The notes under the pieces were generated by a model. That model was given only the letters and a program-made list of their open reading frames with translations. It did not search any database and had not been told where the DNA came from. A DNA stretch of 64,000 bases from Terriglobus aquaticus (GTDB taxonomy: Bacteria > Acidobacteriota > Terriglobia > Terriglobales > Acidobacteriaceae), in contig NZ_JAGSYB010000001.1 of NCBI RefSeq assembly GCF_025685415.1, positions 744,001 to 808,000 on the forward strand, in the 5' to 3' direction. This document shows positions 1-8,783 of this stretch, piece by piece. The translations under genes and the position numbers were made by a program. Each line of letters opens with the position of its first letter. Within the stretch, counting starts at the first letter, position 1.

Positions 1-838
1 TGTGCGCCCGAACGTACTGGGGCACAGCCGACACTTGCTCGTGCGTCAGGTAGCCACGAAGAGCTTTCTCTGCCGCGGCGCTGTTGCGCTTGAGGTCCAT
101 CAGAATGCGGGCAGCGTCGATGCTGTCTGGTCCGCGGGCACCGTCCGTCTGGATGGCGAGGACTGCATTGCGCTCTGCCTGATCGTAGAGCTTCCGCTTG
201 CGGTTGTAGTTCGCCAAGTCGACGTACGCTTCGGCGGAGTGCGCGACCGCCAGTTCGCGGGCATACGCGGCGTCGGCAGCGGCGGTGTCGCCAGCTTTCG
301 CGTCGATCATGCCTTCGAGGCGGGCGGCGCGCGCCGGGGACAGGGGCTGGAGCTGGTTGACCAGAGCACGCGCACGATCGAGGCCGCCGCCAACAATGCC
401 TGGCGCATTGACGTAGAACTCGCCCAGATCGCTCAACGCGTCCACGTCGCGGGGATCCTGTCGCGCGGCCGCTTCGAAGTTCTCACGGATGCGTCCGACC
501 ATGCGCATGCCGGTCAACGCGCCTGCGTGGTCGGCTTTTGCGCCATAGGCCCGCGCCAACTCCAACGTGTACTTGGCATTGGCAGGTTGGGCGTTGTGCG
601 CGGCTTCGCACGCAGAGATGGCCTCGTCGTACCGATCAACGCTCCCCTGCAGCATGCACAGCAACTCCTGTGCTTCTGCGTTGCCGGGGTTTGCGGAGGT
701 GAGCTTTTGCATCTCGGCGACAGCCGCGTCGACTTTACCCTGGTGCGCGAGCGCTCGAGCAGCGGAGAGCCCCTGGCCGAACGCGGAGCATGGCAGCAGG
801 AAAGCGACGGCAAGCGCGCTTTCAACAAGGCGGGTCAC
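1..838 (-). CDS. Secreted TPR-repeat protein, 3' end outside window
   Basis: The minus frame opens with GTG at 838 and stays open to the left edge (279 codons visible). The GTG overlaps the stop of the upstream adaptor gene as GTGA, so the two are probably translationally coupled. Residues 1-22 form a signal peptide ending in a SAFGQG-type site. After that come alpha-helical repeats with TPR spacing, such as the LTSANPGNAEAQELL segment followed by repeats ending in DEAISACEAA. The likely role is a periplasmic protein-interaction scaffold. Pairing with an HlyD-type adaptor suggests a part in an export system, but nothing in the sequence names a substrate. The C-terminus is not visible, so the full length and any fused domain are unknown. 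Confidence 0.75.
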   Translation of the reverse strand, partial: MTRLVESALAVAFLLPCSAFGQGLSAARALAHQGKVDAAVAEMQKLTSANPGNAEAQELLCMLQGSVDRYDEAISACEAAHNAQPANAKYTLELARAYGAKADHAGALTGMRMVGRIRENFEAAARQDPRDVDALSDLGEFYVNAPGIVGGGLDRARALVNQLQPLSPARAARLEGMIDAKAGDTAAADAAYARELAVAHSAEAYVDLANYNRKRKLYDQAERNAVLAIQTDGARGPDSIDAARILMDLKRNSAAAEKALRGYLTHEQVSAVPQYVRAH

Positions 839-2100
839 TTCGCCTCCTGCACGGCAAGCCCGTCGGCCAGGTCCACGTTGCTGGTGGTATTCAGCGCGAG
901 CACATCGCCGGCGGAAAGGCCGCCGGTGATCTGAACGGTTTGCAGGTTTAGGGCTCCCACCTGGACGCCGGTCTTGTGCAGTTTGCCGTTTCGAACCACG
1001 TAGACGAAGTTGCGCGGTGCCTCTGTTTCAGTACGGAGGGCTTCGCGCGGGATTGTCAGAACGCGGTACACCTGCTGCGTCGTGACCCGCGCCGTGACGT
1101 TTGTGTTGGGCAGCAGGTCGCCGGTCGCGTCGTCGATATTGATGAGGCATTCGCCCACGTTGCGGGTGCCGTAATTGATGACAGTGGTCGGGACCCGAAC
1201 GATGTGGCCGTGCCACTCCTTACCGGGACGCGCGTCCCAGGTGACGATCACGGCGCTGTTCTGCTTGAGCTTGCCGATCTCCGGCTCGTCGAAATAGGCG
1301 AGCACCTGCATGTGGGTCAGGTCTGCTACCTGCGCCAGTTCTTCACCCGCGGCGACATAGTCGAACTGCCGTACCGGGAGTGAAAAGACAGTGCCGGCGA
1401 ACGGGGCGCGAATGACGCTGTTCTCCAATTGGACCTGTGCTGCCTGCAGGCTGGTGCGGCCTTCAGTCACCTGAGCTGCCACACGAGCCCGGTCGGTCGG
1501 AGCGTAGCGCTGTGTCTGGCGCTGCTGCAGCGAGGTCAGTGAGCTCTGAGCCGTCAGCAGGCGTTCGCGCGCGGCGGCGACCTCGTTGGCTGACGCGGCG
1601 CCGCGGGCCTGCAACTGCTGCAAGGACGCGAGACCCTGGCGGGCCTGATCTACCTGGAGCCTGGCACGAGCCAAATCGCCGGAAAGGGCGATGCGCTCTT
1701 CCTGGGATCCGCCCTGCTGTACGTCCGTTTGCGCTGCGACTGCCGAGGTGATGGCTTCCTTCGCGGACGCAATCTTCGCTTGAGCGTCCGTCGTATCCAT
1801 CCTCAGCAGCAGGGTGTTGGCCGCGACCAGTTGTCCCGCGTGCACATACACCTGCTGAACCTGGCCGGGCTGGGCCGCATGGGCCTGGAAAAGCTGGGTG
1901 GGTTCGACCTTGCCGTTGGTCGAAACGGAGCTGAGGATGTCCCCCTCCGCGGCCCGAGCGGTGCGAACGTAGACCACGTCACGCGTGGCGTGACGAATCA
2001 CGGCGACCCCCGCAACCAGCAGGAGAACAACGCCGAGAAGTAGGAGGGAACGCCGGATGGCAGGGCTGGAAGCTACGGTGGGCATGCGTCTTCGCGTCAC
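835..2100 (-). CDS. HlyD/MacA-type periplasmic adaptor (membrane fusion) protein
   Basis: This 421-residue protein has a positively charged N-terminus, one membrane segment at about residues 17-35, a split biotinyl-lipoyl region (GQVQQVYVHAGQLV near 77 and VIRAPFAGTVFSLPV near 230), a long glutamine- and alanine-rich coiled-coil hairpin between them, and a C-terminal beta-barrel/membrane-proximal region. That is the usual order for RND and ABC-export adaptors of the MacA group. No ABC permease or RND pump lies beside it in the window; upstream is recJ, downstream a TPR protein. The pump may lie beyond the left edge. The frame begins with GTG at 2100; an in-frame ATG at 2085 is an alternative start. 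Confidence 0.85.
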   Translation of the reverse strand: MTRRRMPTVASSPAIRRSLLLLGVVLLLVAGVAVIRHATRDVVYVRTARAAEGDILSSVSTNGKVEPTQLFQAHAAQPGQVQQVYVHAGQLVAANTLLLRMDTTDAQAKIASAKEAITSAVAAQTDVQQGGSQEERIALSGDLARARLQVDQARQGLASLQQLQARGAASANEVAAARERLLTAQSSLTSLQQRQTQRYAPTDRARVAAQVTEGRTSLQAAQVQLENSVIRAPFAGTVFSLPVRQFDYVAAGEELAQVADLTHMQVLAYFDEPEIGKLKQNSAVIVTWDARPGKEWHGHIVRVPTTVINYGTRNVGECLINIDDATGDLLPNTNVTARVTTQQVYRVLTIPREALRTETEAPRNFVYVVRNGKLHKTGVQVGALNLQTVQITGGLSAGDVLALNTTSNVDLADGLAVQEAK

Positions 2101-2155
2101 GTCAGTATATAGGACGCCCTTCGGCCAGATCGGCTTCTGAAAGTTCGCCCTCGCC

Positions 2156-4051
2156 TTACAGGTCGCCGGCGTCCGATGCCCGCCTCAGATCGCAGACGTG
2201 GATTTCGAGACCGCCGTAGTCGGGCCGATCGTTCCAGCGAAGTTGGTAGAGCAGATCGATGGGAGAGCCGATCGCAATGTCGAGTTGCTGAAGTCGTTCC
2301 GGCCAGGAGAAGGTGCGTGCCCAGCAGAGGCAATCCAGAGCTGAACCCTGTCCGGTCTGCACTCGAAGCTTGAGGTGGCGATCTTTGAGGACGCGGACGT
2401 CCTGGAGGAGGACGTGGGTGGCCAAGAAGACTGGCTCCTCGTTGGCGTTGCCGAAAGGTTGCAGCCGGCTCAACCAACCCCATGTCTCCGGTCCGACCTC
2501 GTGAAGAGGGAGCAAGGCATCGGCCCGGGAGACCGCGGCACGTGGCTGGCTGGAGCCATGCTGTGCGGCATGAGCCAGCATCCGCTGACGCAGGGCAGGA
2601 ACGAGCGAGGAATCCAGCGAGAAGCCCACCGCATGCGCGTGGCCACCGAAGCGCAGAAACAAGCTCTCGCCCTCGTCGGCCAGGTGACGGGAGTGCACCG
2701 AAGTGAGGGCGTCCAGCAGGTGAAAACCTTCGACGGATCGCCCTGAGCCGTGCGCCGCGCCGTCGTCATGCGTGATGACCAGGGCTGCTCGCTGCGTGCG
2801 ATCGACCACTCGTGACGCCAGGATGCCGATAACTCCGCGGTGCCAACCTTCTCCGTCCAGGACGAAGATGCCCGGCCGCTCCGATCCCGCGGCTTCGATC
2901 AGTTGATCGATCTGCTCGTGGAGGCCCAGAAGGATGCTGGATTCAACGTTGCGACGATCTTCGTTGAGCGTGTGCAGTCGTTGGGCCAGGGTCTCTGCCT
3001 CTTGCGGATCCCGGGTCAGCAAGAGGGCAACCACATCGCTGGCCACATCCATGCGTCCTGCTGCGTTGATGCGTGGAGCGATGCGGAAGGCGATTTCGGA
3101 AGCGAGTGGCGCGCGGCCGGAAGAACCGACCTGCGCCAGCCGCATGAGCGCGCGTAGCCCGGGCTGCCGAACGTCGCGCAGTTCCGCCAGACCAAGTGCG
3201 ACGATCGCGCGGTTTTCGCCGGTCAGCGGGACGGCATCTGCGACCGTCGCGATCGCGACCAGCTTGAGAAGGGAACGCTGGAGCTTTTCAAAGCTGGCCG
3301 GCTCTACGGGTTCTAGTGGCGTGCCGGGTTCGCCAGCAGCCCGTAACAAGGCTTCTGCCAGCTTCCAAGCCACCGCGGCGCCACAGAGGTGTGTTTCGGG
3401 GTACGCACAGCCAGTCTGGTTGGGGTTGATCACCGCGACTGCCTGTGGGACGCCGCGAGACTCCGGCAGGTGGTGATCCGTGACAATCAGATCCATGCCG
3501 CGGGCCGCCGCCTCCTCGGCGGCGACAAAGGCGCGAATGCCTGTATCGACGCTGATGACGAGCCGGACGCCTTCGTCGGCGGCCTCCGCCAACACACTCG
3601 GCTGCACCCCGTAGCCTTCGCGGATGCGATGCGGAATGTGGTAGCGGACCAGGGAGGGTCGGCCGCGAGGTGTGATGCGGTCAATGGCCGTCTTCAGCAG
3701 AACGGTCGCTAGCGTGCCATCTACGTCGTAGTCGCCGTAGATCAGCATGGGCTCTTCGCGGCGTACGGCTGTAACGATGCGACGAACGGCGCTCTGCATG
3801 CCCAGGAGCAGGGAAGGATCGTGGAGATGAGTTAGCGAGGGCTCAAGGTAGGTTGGGACGTCCTGCGCGTTGCGCAAACCACGCAGCCAGAGCAGCCGTG
3901 CAACCCACTGTGGCAGATCCGCTTGCCGGGAAAGGGCGTCTACGCCGTCTGTGTCTGCCGGGGCTAGTTCCCAGGTACGGCTTGATGCCGTCACGGCCGG
4001 GTTTGCGTGCTGGGCCATGGCACCCTCATGCGGGGTGAAGCTGGCACTCAC
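2156..4051 (-). CDS. recJ: Single-stranded-DNA-specific exonuclease RecJ
   Basis: RecJ degrades single-stranded DNA 5' to 3' in recombination and mismatch repair. The 631-residue product has the DHH phosphoesterase motifs in order: GDYDVDG at about 106-112, VDTG near 169-171, TDHH at 191-194, then the DHHA1 part with GSGRSVEGF and the FGGHAHAVG loop. A C-terminal OB-like region follows. These are the Mn-binding and catalytic residues of the family, and the length is close to normal. The frame starts at GTG 4051, one base after the stop of the upstream gene; ATG 4018 is another possible start. Family assignment is secure. Confidence 0.95.
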   Translation of the reverse strand: MSASFTPHEGAMAQHANPAVTASSRTWELAPADTDGVDALSRQADLPQWVARLLWLRGLRNAQDVPTYLEPSLTHLHDPSLLLGMQSAVRRIVTAVRREEPMLIYGDYDVDGTLATVLLKTAIDRITPRGRPSLVRYHIPHRIREGYGVQPSVLAEAADEGVRLVISVDTGIRAFVAAEEAAARGMDLIVTDHHLPESRGVPQAVAVINPNQTGCAYPETHLCGAAVAWKLAEALLRAAGEPGTPLEPVEPASFEKLQRSLLKLVAIATVADAVPLTGENRAIVALGLAELRDVRQPGLRALMRLAQVGSSGRAPLASEIAFRIAPRINAAGRMDVASDVVALLLTRDPQEAETLAQRLHTLNEDRRNVESSILLGLHEQIDQLIEAAGSERPGIFVLDGEGWHRGVIGILASRVVDRTQRAALVITHDDGAAHGSGRSVEGFHLLDALTSVHSRHLADEGESLFLRFGGHAHAVGFSLDSSLVPALRQRMLAHAAQHGSSQPRAAVSRADALLPLHEVGPETWGWLSRLQPFGNANEEPVFLATHVLLQDVRVLKDRHLKLRVQTGQGSALDCLCWARTFSWPERLQQLDIAIGSPIDLLYQLRWNDRPDYGGLEIHVCDLRRASDAGDL

Positions 4052-4052
4052 T

Positions 4053-4520
4053 CTAGGCGTCCGAGTCGTCGCCGCTTTCGATGTGGATCGAACCCAGCTC
4101 TGTCATTGCTTCGAGCCACTGCTGATAGCGGTCGTACCACTCGGTCGCGGTCTCGTACAGAAAGACGACACCCTGGTGGGCAAATCCTAGCTGCAGGTAA
4201 CCGATCTTTCCGACGTGCTTGGCAAGGTGGTGCGCATCTTCCATCTCCGGACTGTCGTCGTCCGGGAAGTTCTGGGCGCGCATCTGCTCCATCAGAAGTT
4301 CCAGATCTTCCTTTTCCAGCACGACGTCCGACATGGTGACGAACTGCGCTCCGCTCGCCTTGGCGTGCTCGACGAAGTCCTTCCAGCTGTCGGCGTTCTC
4401 CTCTTCAAAGATGATCGACGGCACATCCTCTGGCACATAGGCACTGAACCTGCGCAGCCCATTTCCGGCTACAAAGGCAATCATGTCGTCTTTCAAGGAG
4501 TGGAGGTCGTCAGGCTGCAT
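4053..4520 (-). CDS. Small acidic protein of unknown function, upstream of recJ
   Basis: The 155-residue product starts MQPDDLHSLKD at ATG 4520. An upstream in-frame ATG (4577) would crowd the divergent DUF507 promoter and is less likely. The protein is acidic, has no signal peptide or membrane segment, and is mostly alpha-helical by composition. A central segment about a region 'at the level of a small molecule or protein domain' cannot be recognised as any family I know. It ends one base before the recJ GTG, so the two genes are probably co-transcribed. It may be a lineage-specific conserved protein; no function is claimed. Confidence 0.7.
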   Translation of the reverse strand: MQPDDLHSLKDDMIAFVAGNGLRRFSAYVPEDVPSIIFEEENADSWKDFVEHAKASGAQFVTMSDVVLEKEDLELLMEQMRAQNFPDDDSPEMEDAHHLAKHVGKIGYLQLGFAHQGVVFLYETATEWYDRYQQWLEAMTELGSIHIESGDDSDA

Positions 4521-4600
4521 ACAGGGTATTGTCTCACCGCGCGCGTCCTCGAAAGCACTGGGTGGCGGCATGCGCACGCATGGTACGATGATTTCCGTTC

Positions 4601-4879
4601 ATGCTCTTCTCCAAGGAATACATCGGCTATCTTTCGCGCCAGGTGGTGCGCCGCCTGACGGAGGCGAAGATGGTGCGCACCGAAACGCCTGCTGTGCTGC
4701 AGGAACGCGTCTACCAGGGTCTTCTGGACGAGTTGTCGCTGGAGGACCGTATCAACGACGAAGCGCGCCTGATTCTCGAGAGTATTCAGGACGACATGTT
4801 GCGCACTGGCGCCAGCTACCCTGAGATGTTTAAGAAGATCAAGATGCGTTTGGTGCAGCAATACAAGGCGGTGCTCTAA
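4601..4879 (+). CDS. DUF507 family protein, first of a tandem pair
   Basis: This is a 92-residue cytoplasmic protein of the DUF507 family, found in Acidobacteriota, Deltaproteobacteria-type groups and Aquificota; its function is unknown. The features seen are an N-terminal amphipathic helix with YIGYLSRQVVRRL, a central ERVYQGLLDEL segment and a C-terminal KKIKMRLVQQYKAVL helix. Its TAA stop overlaps the ATG of the next gene by one base (TAATG), so the two are almost certainly translated together. A TACGAT element at 4584-4589 could be its -10 box, which would leave only a very short leader. Confidence 0.85.
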   Translation: MLFSKEYIGYLSRQVVRRLTEAKMVRTETPAVLQERVYQGLLDELSLEDRINDEARLILESIQDDMLRTGASYPEMFKKIKMRLVQQYKAVL

Positions 4880-5154
4880 TGCGCCTTTCCCGGGACAAAG
4901 TGAACAAGCTGGCTCACGTGATCGCGGATACTCTTGCGGATACTGACCAGGCGGAGTTCCTTGAAGATCGGAACACGTTGCGCCAGGAGGCGCGACGGAT
5001 CCTGGAGCAGCTCTTCGTCGAGGAAACACGCATCGACGGTGCTGCCCGGCAGAAAATTCTGTCTCAGCAGCGGATCATCCCGGAAGGTTCCCAGGAATGG
5101 GACATCCTGTACCGGAAGTACTATAACGACGAGGTCAAACGGCTCGGAGTGTAA
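4879..5154 (+). CDS. DUF507 family protein, second of a tandem pair
   Basis: The 91-residue product is a paralogue of the preceding protein, with the same layout: an N-terminal KVNKLAHVIADTL helix, a charged middle, and a C-terminal WDILYRKYYNDEVKRLG helix. Tandem DUF507 genes with a one-base overlap suggest that the two proteins act as a heteromeric complex. No catalytic motif is visible. Function is not known for the family. Confidence 0.85.
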   Translation: MRLSRDKVNKLAHVIADTLADTDQAEFLEDRNTLRQEARRILEQLFVEETRIDGAARQKILSQQRIIPEGSQEWDILYRKYYNDEVKRLGV

Positions 5155-5173
5155 GCAGGCGCGACACCTCGGA

Positions 5174-5202
5174 TTGAAACTGCCGAGCGGGTTGCGTATA
5201 CT
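5174..5202 (+). promoter_or_regulatory. Sigma-70 promoter of tRNA-Glu
   Basis: TTGAAA at 5174-5179 and TATACT at 5197-5202 are separated by exactly 17 bases. The expected transcription start is near 5209, about 11 bases before the mature tRNA 5' end. Confidence 0.8.
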
Positions 5203-5219
5203 GAGTCTGTTGCTGTTAC

Positions 5220-5296
5220 GGCGATATGGTGTAACTGGTTAACACGTCGCCCTCTCAAGGCGAAGAGTTCGGGTTCGAGCCCCGATATCGCTACCA
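5220..5296 (+). tRNA. tRNA-Glu (anticodon CUC)
   Basis: The 77-base sequence folds as a cloverleaf: acceptor GGCGATA/TATCGCT (one G-U pair), a four-pair D stem, anticodon stem TCGCC/GGCGA with loop CTCTCAA (anticodon CTC at positions 34-36), a five-base variable loop, and T stem TCGGG/CCCGA with loop TTCGAGC. Discriminator A and an encoded CCA follow. CUC reads the glutamate codon GAG. Confidence 0.95.
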
Positions 5297-5312
5297 AGAT
5301 TCGAATAGACGA

Positions 5313-5350
5313 GCAAGTTAGAGGCGATCCGACAGGGTCGCCTCACTTGC
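5313..5350 (+). terminator. Hairpin terminator after tRNA-Glu
   Basis: GCAAGT and GAGGCGA arms pair with TCGCCTC and ACTTGC around a short loop, followed by GTTTGGG. The long, nearly perfect stem just downstream of the tRNA fits an intrinsic terminator with a weak U tail. Confidence 0.65.
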
Positions 5351-5410
5351 GTTTGGGCCGGGCATTCCTACGGGTGCCCGGAGTACATCTCTCTCATGTC
5401 AGAACGTTGA

Positions 5411-5707
5411 GGAACTCTCTTCAAGCCGTATGCTGAGCGCGCTGCAATCGAAGGCATCCTTCACACCGTTGAAGATGGTGGCCAAGATCTGAAGCTCTGG
5501 CGTGGAGGTACCGAGAACACTCGATCAGTAGCCAAGGCTGTCTGTGCTTTCGCAAATGCGATTGGCGGTGTAACCGCACCGCGGGGCCGACCTCTTCCAG
5601 AGCCCATCGTCCGGCCGATTCCGCGGGTGCTACTGTCGCCGGCCAGCGTGTTGGAATACGCTGACCACAGACGGCCTTGGGGAGAGAAGCGGTCCCGAAC
5701 TCGCTAG
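5411..5707 (+). pseudogene. Remnant of an AlbA_2 (Schlafen-like DNA-binding) domain gene
   Basis: Between the stop at 5408-5410 and the stop at 5705-5707 there is a 98-codon open frame with no ATG, GTG or TTG start that would keep the homologous part. Its central residues GGTENTRSVAKAVCAFANA resemble the AlbA_2 signature, in which a charged strand is followed by a VCAFANxxGG helix. The stretch after that (PRGRPLPEPIVRPIP) is low in information. I read it as a decayed fragment of a gene whose 5' end is lost. It lies between the tRNA terminator and the efflux operon, a typical place for insertion and decay. Confidence 0.4.
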
Positions 5708-5719
5708 ACTCGAGGTACG

Positions 5720-7267
5720 ATGCGCAATCAGCCACAGGAATCGCTCGATGCGGCACGGGAAGGAGCATCCCGGGTTCGCGACGCTAGCCTGCGATCTTCG
5801 CGCGTTTGCGCGCTCGACTTTCACATCGTACTTTTTGCAACGATCTCCGTTTTCTTCGCTCTAGGAGCCAGGGCACAAGAGCTCCCCTCGCGACCCGACC
5901 GGCCCTGGCTGACTCCGGACCAGACAAAGCTCGCCACCAGAGCCATTGCGAACCGCCAACCGAAAGAGGCCGAACTCGAAGACAGGGTCTACACTCTCTC
6001 CGATCTCATCGACTTCGCCGAGGCTCACAACCCGGAAACCCGCGAAGCCTGGCAAGCAGCCGTCGCTCAGGCGAAAGAGACAAACGTCGCCCGCAGCGCA
6101 CTATTCCCATCCCTCGATGTCGGCTTCCTTGCTCTCAGCCAACGCAATGGCGTGCTGCTCTACGACACCTTCGTTATTCAGGAACTCGGCATCGGTGAAG
6201 TCAGCGCGCGCCTCACCTATACGGTCTTTGACGCTAACGAGCGTCTGAACCGGGTTCGGCAGCAACGTGAACTACTCCACGCTGCATCGTTCCGCTTCAA
6301 TGACGCGCATCGCAAGCTGCTCTACAGCGTCATGCACGGTTACTACACCTTGCTCAATGCACAGGGGCAGCGCGAAGCGGCCCAAGCGAACTACACCAGT
6401 GCCGCGGCAGTTGCCGACTCCACGCAGGCGCGCTTTGACGAGGGCCTTGCCACGCTGCCCGACCTGTCCGAGGCCAAGGCTGCAGCCGCGCAGGCGAACT
6501 ACGAAGTGCAGCTTCGTATCGGTGATGAAAGGAAGGCGGCCGGCACTCTCGCGACCACGCTTACAGCGCCCCCAGACAGCGCCTTCAAGGTGCAGTCCAT
6601 CGCCGATCTGGAGATTCCCTCCACTATGGCCGATACGGCTCGCGGACTCATTGAGACCGCGCTGCACAACCGCCCTGACCTGCTCGCGCAAGCATCCAAC
6701 GTCGATGCCGCGAAAGCCGGGGTCCGCGCTGCCCGCAGCCGATATTATCCCAGCGTCAGTTTCAACGGTACGCTCGGGGAACTCCGCGCCATCGGCGGCC
6801 AAAGCGACTATCTGGCCGCCTACGCCACCGGCAAAGTCTGGGATGCCGAAATGAACCTCCGTTGGAACGTCTTCGACGGGGGTGAGCGCCGCAATCGCGT
6901 AGCAGAGGGCCAAGCGGATGTGCGGCGCGAACAGGAGGCTCTTCGTGCATCACAGGACCGCATCGAGTCCGAAGTCTGGAATGCCTATGTTGACGCTCAG
7001 ACTGCGCTACGCCAGCGCGATGCAGCCACCGCCCTGCTGAATGCTTCGCAAGACTCCTACAATCAGGCCCTCGAAAGCTACCAGGCTGGCGTTCGCAACA
7101 TCGTGGACGTGCTTACCGCACAGCGCCAGCTTGCCCAGGCACGCTTTGAGGACACGGCGGCGCGGGTGGCCGTGCTCGACAGCTTTGCCCAAGTGCAATT
7201 GCGCACTGGCACACTGCTGCGCCTTGTTTCTCAGATGCCAAGGACTGCCGGAGCAAGACAGCCATGA
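5720..7267 (+). CDS. mdtP: TolC-family outer-membrane efflux protein (MdtP-like)
   Basis: The 515-residue product is the outer-membrane channel of a tripartite efflux system. A long N-terminus leads to a hydrophobic segment at about residues 36-52 ending in ARAQE, read as the signal peptide; a downstream start is possible. Two outer-membrane efflux repeats follow, with the hallmark patterns ALFPSLDVGF, RPDLLAQASNVDAAKAGVRAA (near 315) and SYQAGVRNIVDVLTAQRQLAQA (near 450). It is the first gene of a four-gene operon and overlaps the next by ATGA. The symbol rests on the neighbouring ytcA, mdtN and mdtO homologues; in E. coli mdtP is last in the operon, here it is first. Confidence 0.85.
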   Translation: MRNQPQESLDAAREGASRVRDASLRSSRVCALDFHIVLFATISVFFALGARAQELPSRPDRPWLTPDQTKLATRAIANRQPKEAELEDRVYTLSDLIDFAEAHNPETREAWQAAVAQAKETNVARSALFPSLDVGFLALSQRNGVLLYDTFVIQELGIGEVSARLTYTVFDANERLNRVRQQRELLHAASFRFNDAHRKLLYSVMHGYYTLLNAQGQREAAQANYTSAAAVADSTQARFDEGLATLPDLSEAKAAAAQANYEVQLRIGDERKAAGTLATTLTAPPDSAFKVQSIADLEIPSTMADTARGLIETALHNRPDLLAQASNVDAAKAGVRAARSRYYPSVSFNGTLGELRAIGGQSDYLAAYATGKVWDAEMNLRWNVFDGGERRNRVAEGQADVRREQEALRASQDRIESEVWNAYVDAQTALRQRDAATALLNASQDSYNQALESYQAGVRNIVDVLTAQRQLAQARFEDTAARVAVLDSFAQVQLRTGTLLRLVSQMPRTAGARQP

Positions 7268-7533
7268 AATTCAGAGCACCCTATCTCTGCGCTACGCTAC
7301 CGCTCTTGCTCTTGGCGGGCTGCGCACACAACCCATCCGTCAACGTCCTGGGCTCCTACTTTCCGGGTTGGGTATTTTGCGTTTTCGTCGCATCGCTGCT
7401 TACTGTGTTCGTACGCTTTCTTCTACGCCGGCTCGGCTGGGAGCACCAGCTCGCTCCGCTCGTCGTCATCTATCCGTCGATCGCCATCCTTTTCTGTCTG
7501 ACTCTATGGCTCATCTTCTTCGGGGTGCGATAA
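7264..7533 (+). CDS. ytcA: YtcA-like small membrane lipoprotein
   Basis: The 89-residue protein has a lipoprotein signal with lipobox LLAGC at residues 17-21, then two membrane segments (about 36-52 and 68-86) separated by a short charged loop. This fits YtcA, which in enterobacteria precedes mdtNOP. It starts within the stop of mdtP (ATGA) and ends three bases before mdtN. Its role is unknown; the position suggests a small accessory subunit of the efflux pump. Confidence 0.75.
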   Translation: MKFRAPYLCATLPLLLLAGCAHNPSVNVLGSYFPGWVFCVFVASLLTVFVRFLLRRLGWEHQLAPLVVIYPSIAILFCLTLWLIFFGVR

Positions 7534-7536
7534 ACC

Positions 7537-8769
7537 ATGCCGACCCAGACGTCATCCGCAGACTCGCAAGCTCCCGTCCAGTCCCTGGTCGGCAAGGTTG
7601 TCAGCGCTGTGATCGTGCTGCTTTCTCTGCTTATGGTCCTATTTGCCATCTGGATCACCACAAGAAATCCACGCACTGATGACGCCGAGGTCTTCGCCAA
7701 CTTCATCGGCATCGCGCCCGTTGTCGAAGGCCCCATCACCGAGCTACCGGTCAAAGACAACCAACTTGTTCGCGCCGGTGATCTTCTCTTCCACATCGAC
7801 GACGCTCCCTACCTCTACGCGCTGCAGAACGCGCAGTCGCAGCAGGCAGCGCTCGCCGGCCAGATCGACAACGAGAGCCGCCATATCGCCGCGCAGCAAC
7901 ACGCCGCAAGCGCAGCGGCGGCCGGCATCGATACTGCACTGGCGAACAATCAGCGCAATGCTGCCGATGTGCTGCAGGCTGTCGCGCAGGTCGATCAAGC
8001 GAAAGCCGAGCTCCAGCGAGCGACGGAGGAAGCCAGCTATGCGAAGGCCAATGCCGAGCGCATCGCACCTCTGCTTGCTAAGCGCTATGTCACTCCAGAC
8101 CAGTTACAGCAGGCACAGACTCTCAGCGCCTCGCGCGCGCAATCCGTTGGCACCGCGCAGGCAGCGCTTGCAGCCGCACAGGCCAGGCTGGAGGCGGCAC
8201 GCGCCGGCCAGCGCGCCTCCGCCGCTAACGTCACGCAGAGCGGGGCACAGTATCGGCAGTCGCAATCCGCCGTCGATATTCTGAGCCCGCTCACCGCACA
8301 GCGTGGAGCCCGTGCCGCCGCTGTCAGCCGGGCCCAATACGACTACGACCACACCCGCGTCTACGCTCCCTTTGACGCGCGCGTCACAAACCTTCGCATC
8401 TCCGAGGGCGCCTACGCAAAGGCCGGCCAACAGGTATTCACCCTCATCGATACCCGTGTCTGGTGGGTCATCGCCAACTTTCGTGAGACGCAGCTTCAGC
8501 GCATCCACGTCGGCGACCCCGTTGAGGTCTACACGATGTCGCATCCCAACGAGCGTCTTCACGGCACGGTCGACAGCATCGGTTACGCCGTAACGCCAGA
8601 CGCCGACACCATCGGCCGCCTCAGCCCAGACCTTCCCGATACGCAACGCACTCTCAACTGGGTGCACCTCGCCTCGCGCTACCCGGTGCGCATCCGCATC
8701 GACCACCCCGCGGCCGACCGCCTCCGCATTGGTGAGTCCTCCACCGTCATCGTTCACCCAGCTCATTAG
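7537..8769 (+). CDS. mdtN: HlyD-family efflux adaptor (MdtN-like)
   Basis: The 410-residue periplasmic adaptor has an N-terminal membrane anchor at about residues 21-42, immediately followed by NPRTDDAEVFANFIGIAPVV, a segment characteristic of MdtN and EmrA-type adaptors. The lipoyl half-motifs flank an alanine/glutamine-rich coiled coil (about residues 95-245), and YAPFDARVTNLRISEGAYAK starts the second lipoyl half. It would join the inner-membrane FUSC-type pump encoded downstream to the outer-membrane channel encoded upstream. MdtNOP has been linked to export of toxic aromatics, but the substrate here cannot be told from sequence. Confidence 0.85.
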   Translation: MPTQTSSADSQAPVQSLVGKVVSAVIVLLSLLMVLFAIWITTRNPRTDDAEVFANFIGIAPVVEGPITELPVKDNQLVRAGDLLFHIDDAPYLYALQNAQSQQAALAGQIDNESRHIAAQQHAASAAAAGIDTALANNQRNAADVLQAVAQVDQAKAELQRATEEASYAKANAERIAPLLAKRYVTPDQLQQAQTLSASRAQSVGTAQAALAAAQARLEAARAGQRASAANVTQSGAQYRQSQSAVDILSPLTAQRGARAAAVSRAQYDYDHTRVYAPFDARVTNLRISEGAYAKAGQQVFTLIDTRVWWVIANFRETQLQRIHVGDPVEVYTMSHPNERLHGTVDSIGYAVTPDADTIGRLSPDLPDTQRTLNWVHLASRYPVRIRIDHPAADRLRIGESSTVIVHPAH

Positions 8770-8783
8770 AAGGGCACGCAACG

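Noticed and set aside
2-934. 310-codon plus-strand frame at the left edge
   Set aside because: It lies antisense to the TPR gene and the end of the adaptor gene; its composition is Arg/Val-rich shadow sequence with no family likeness.
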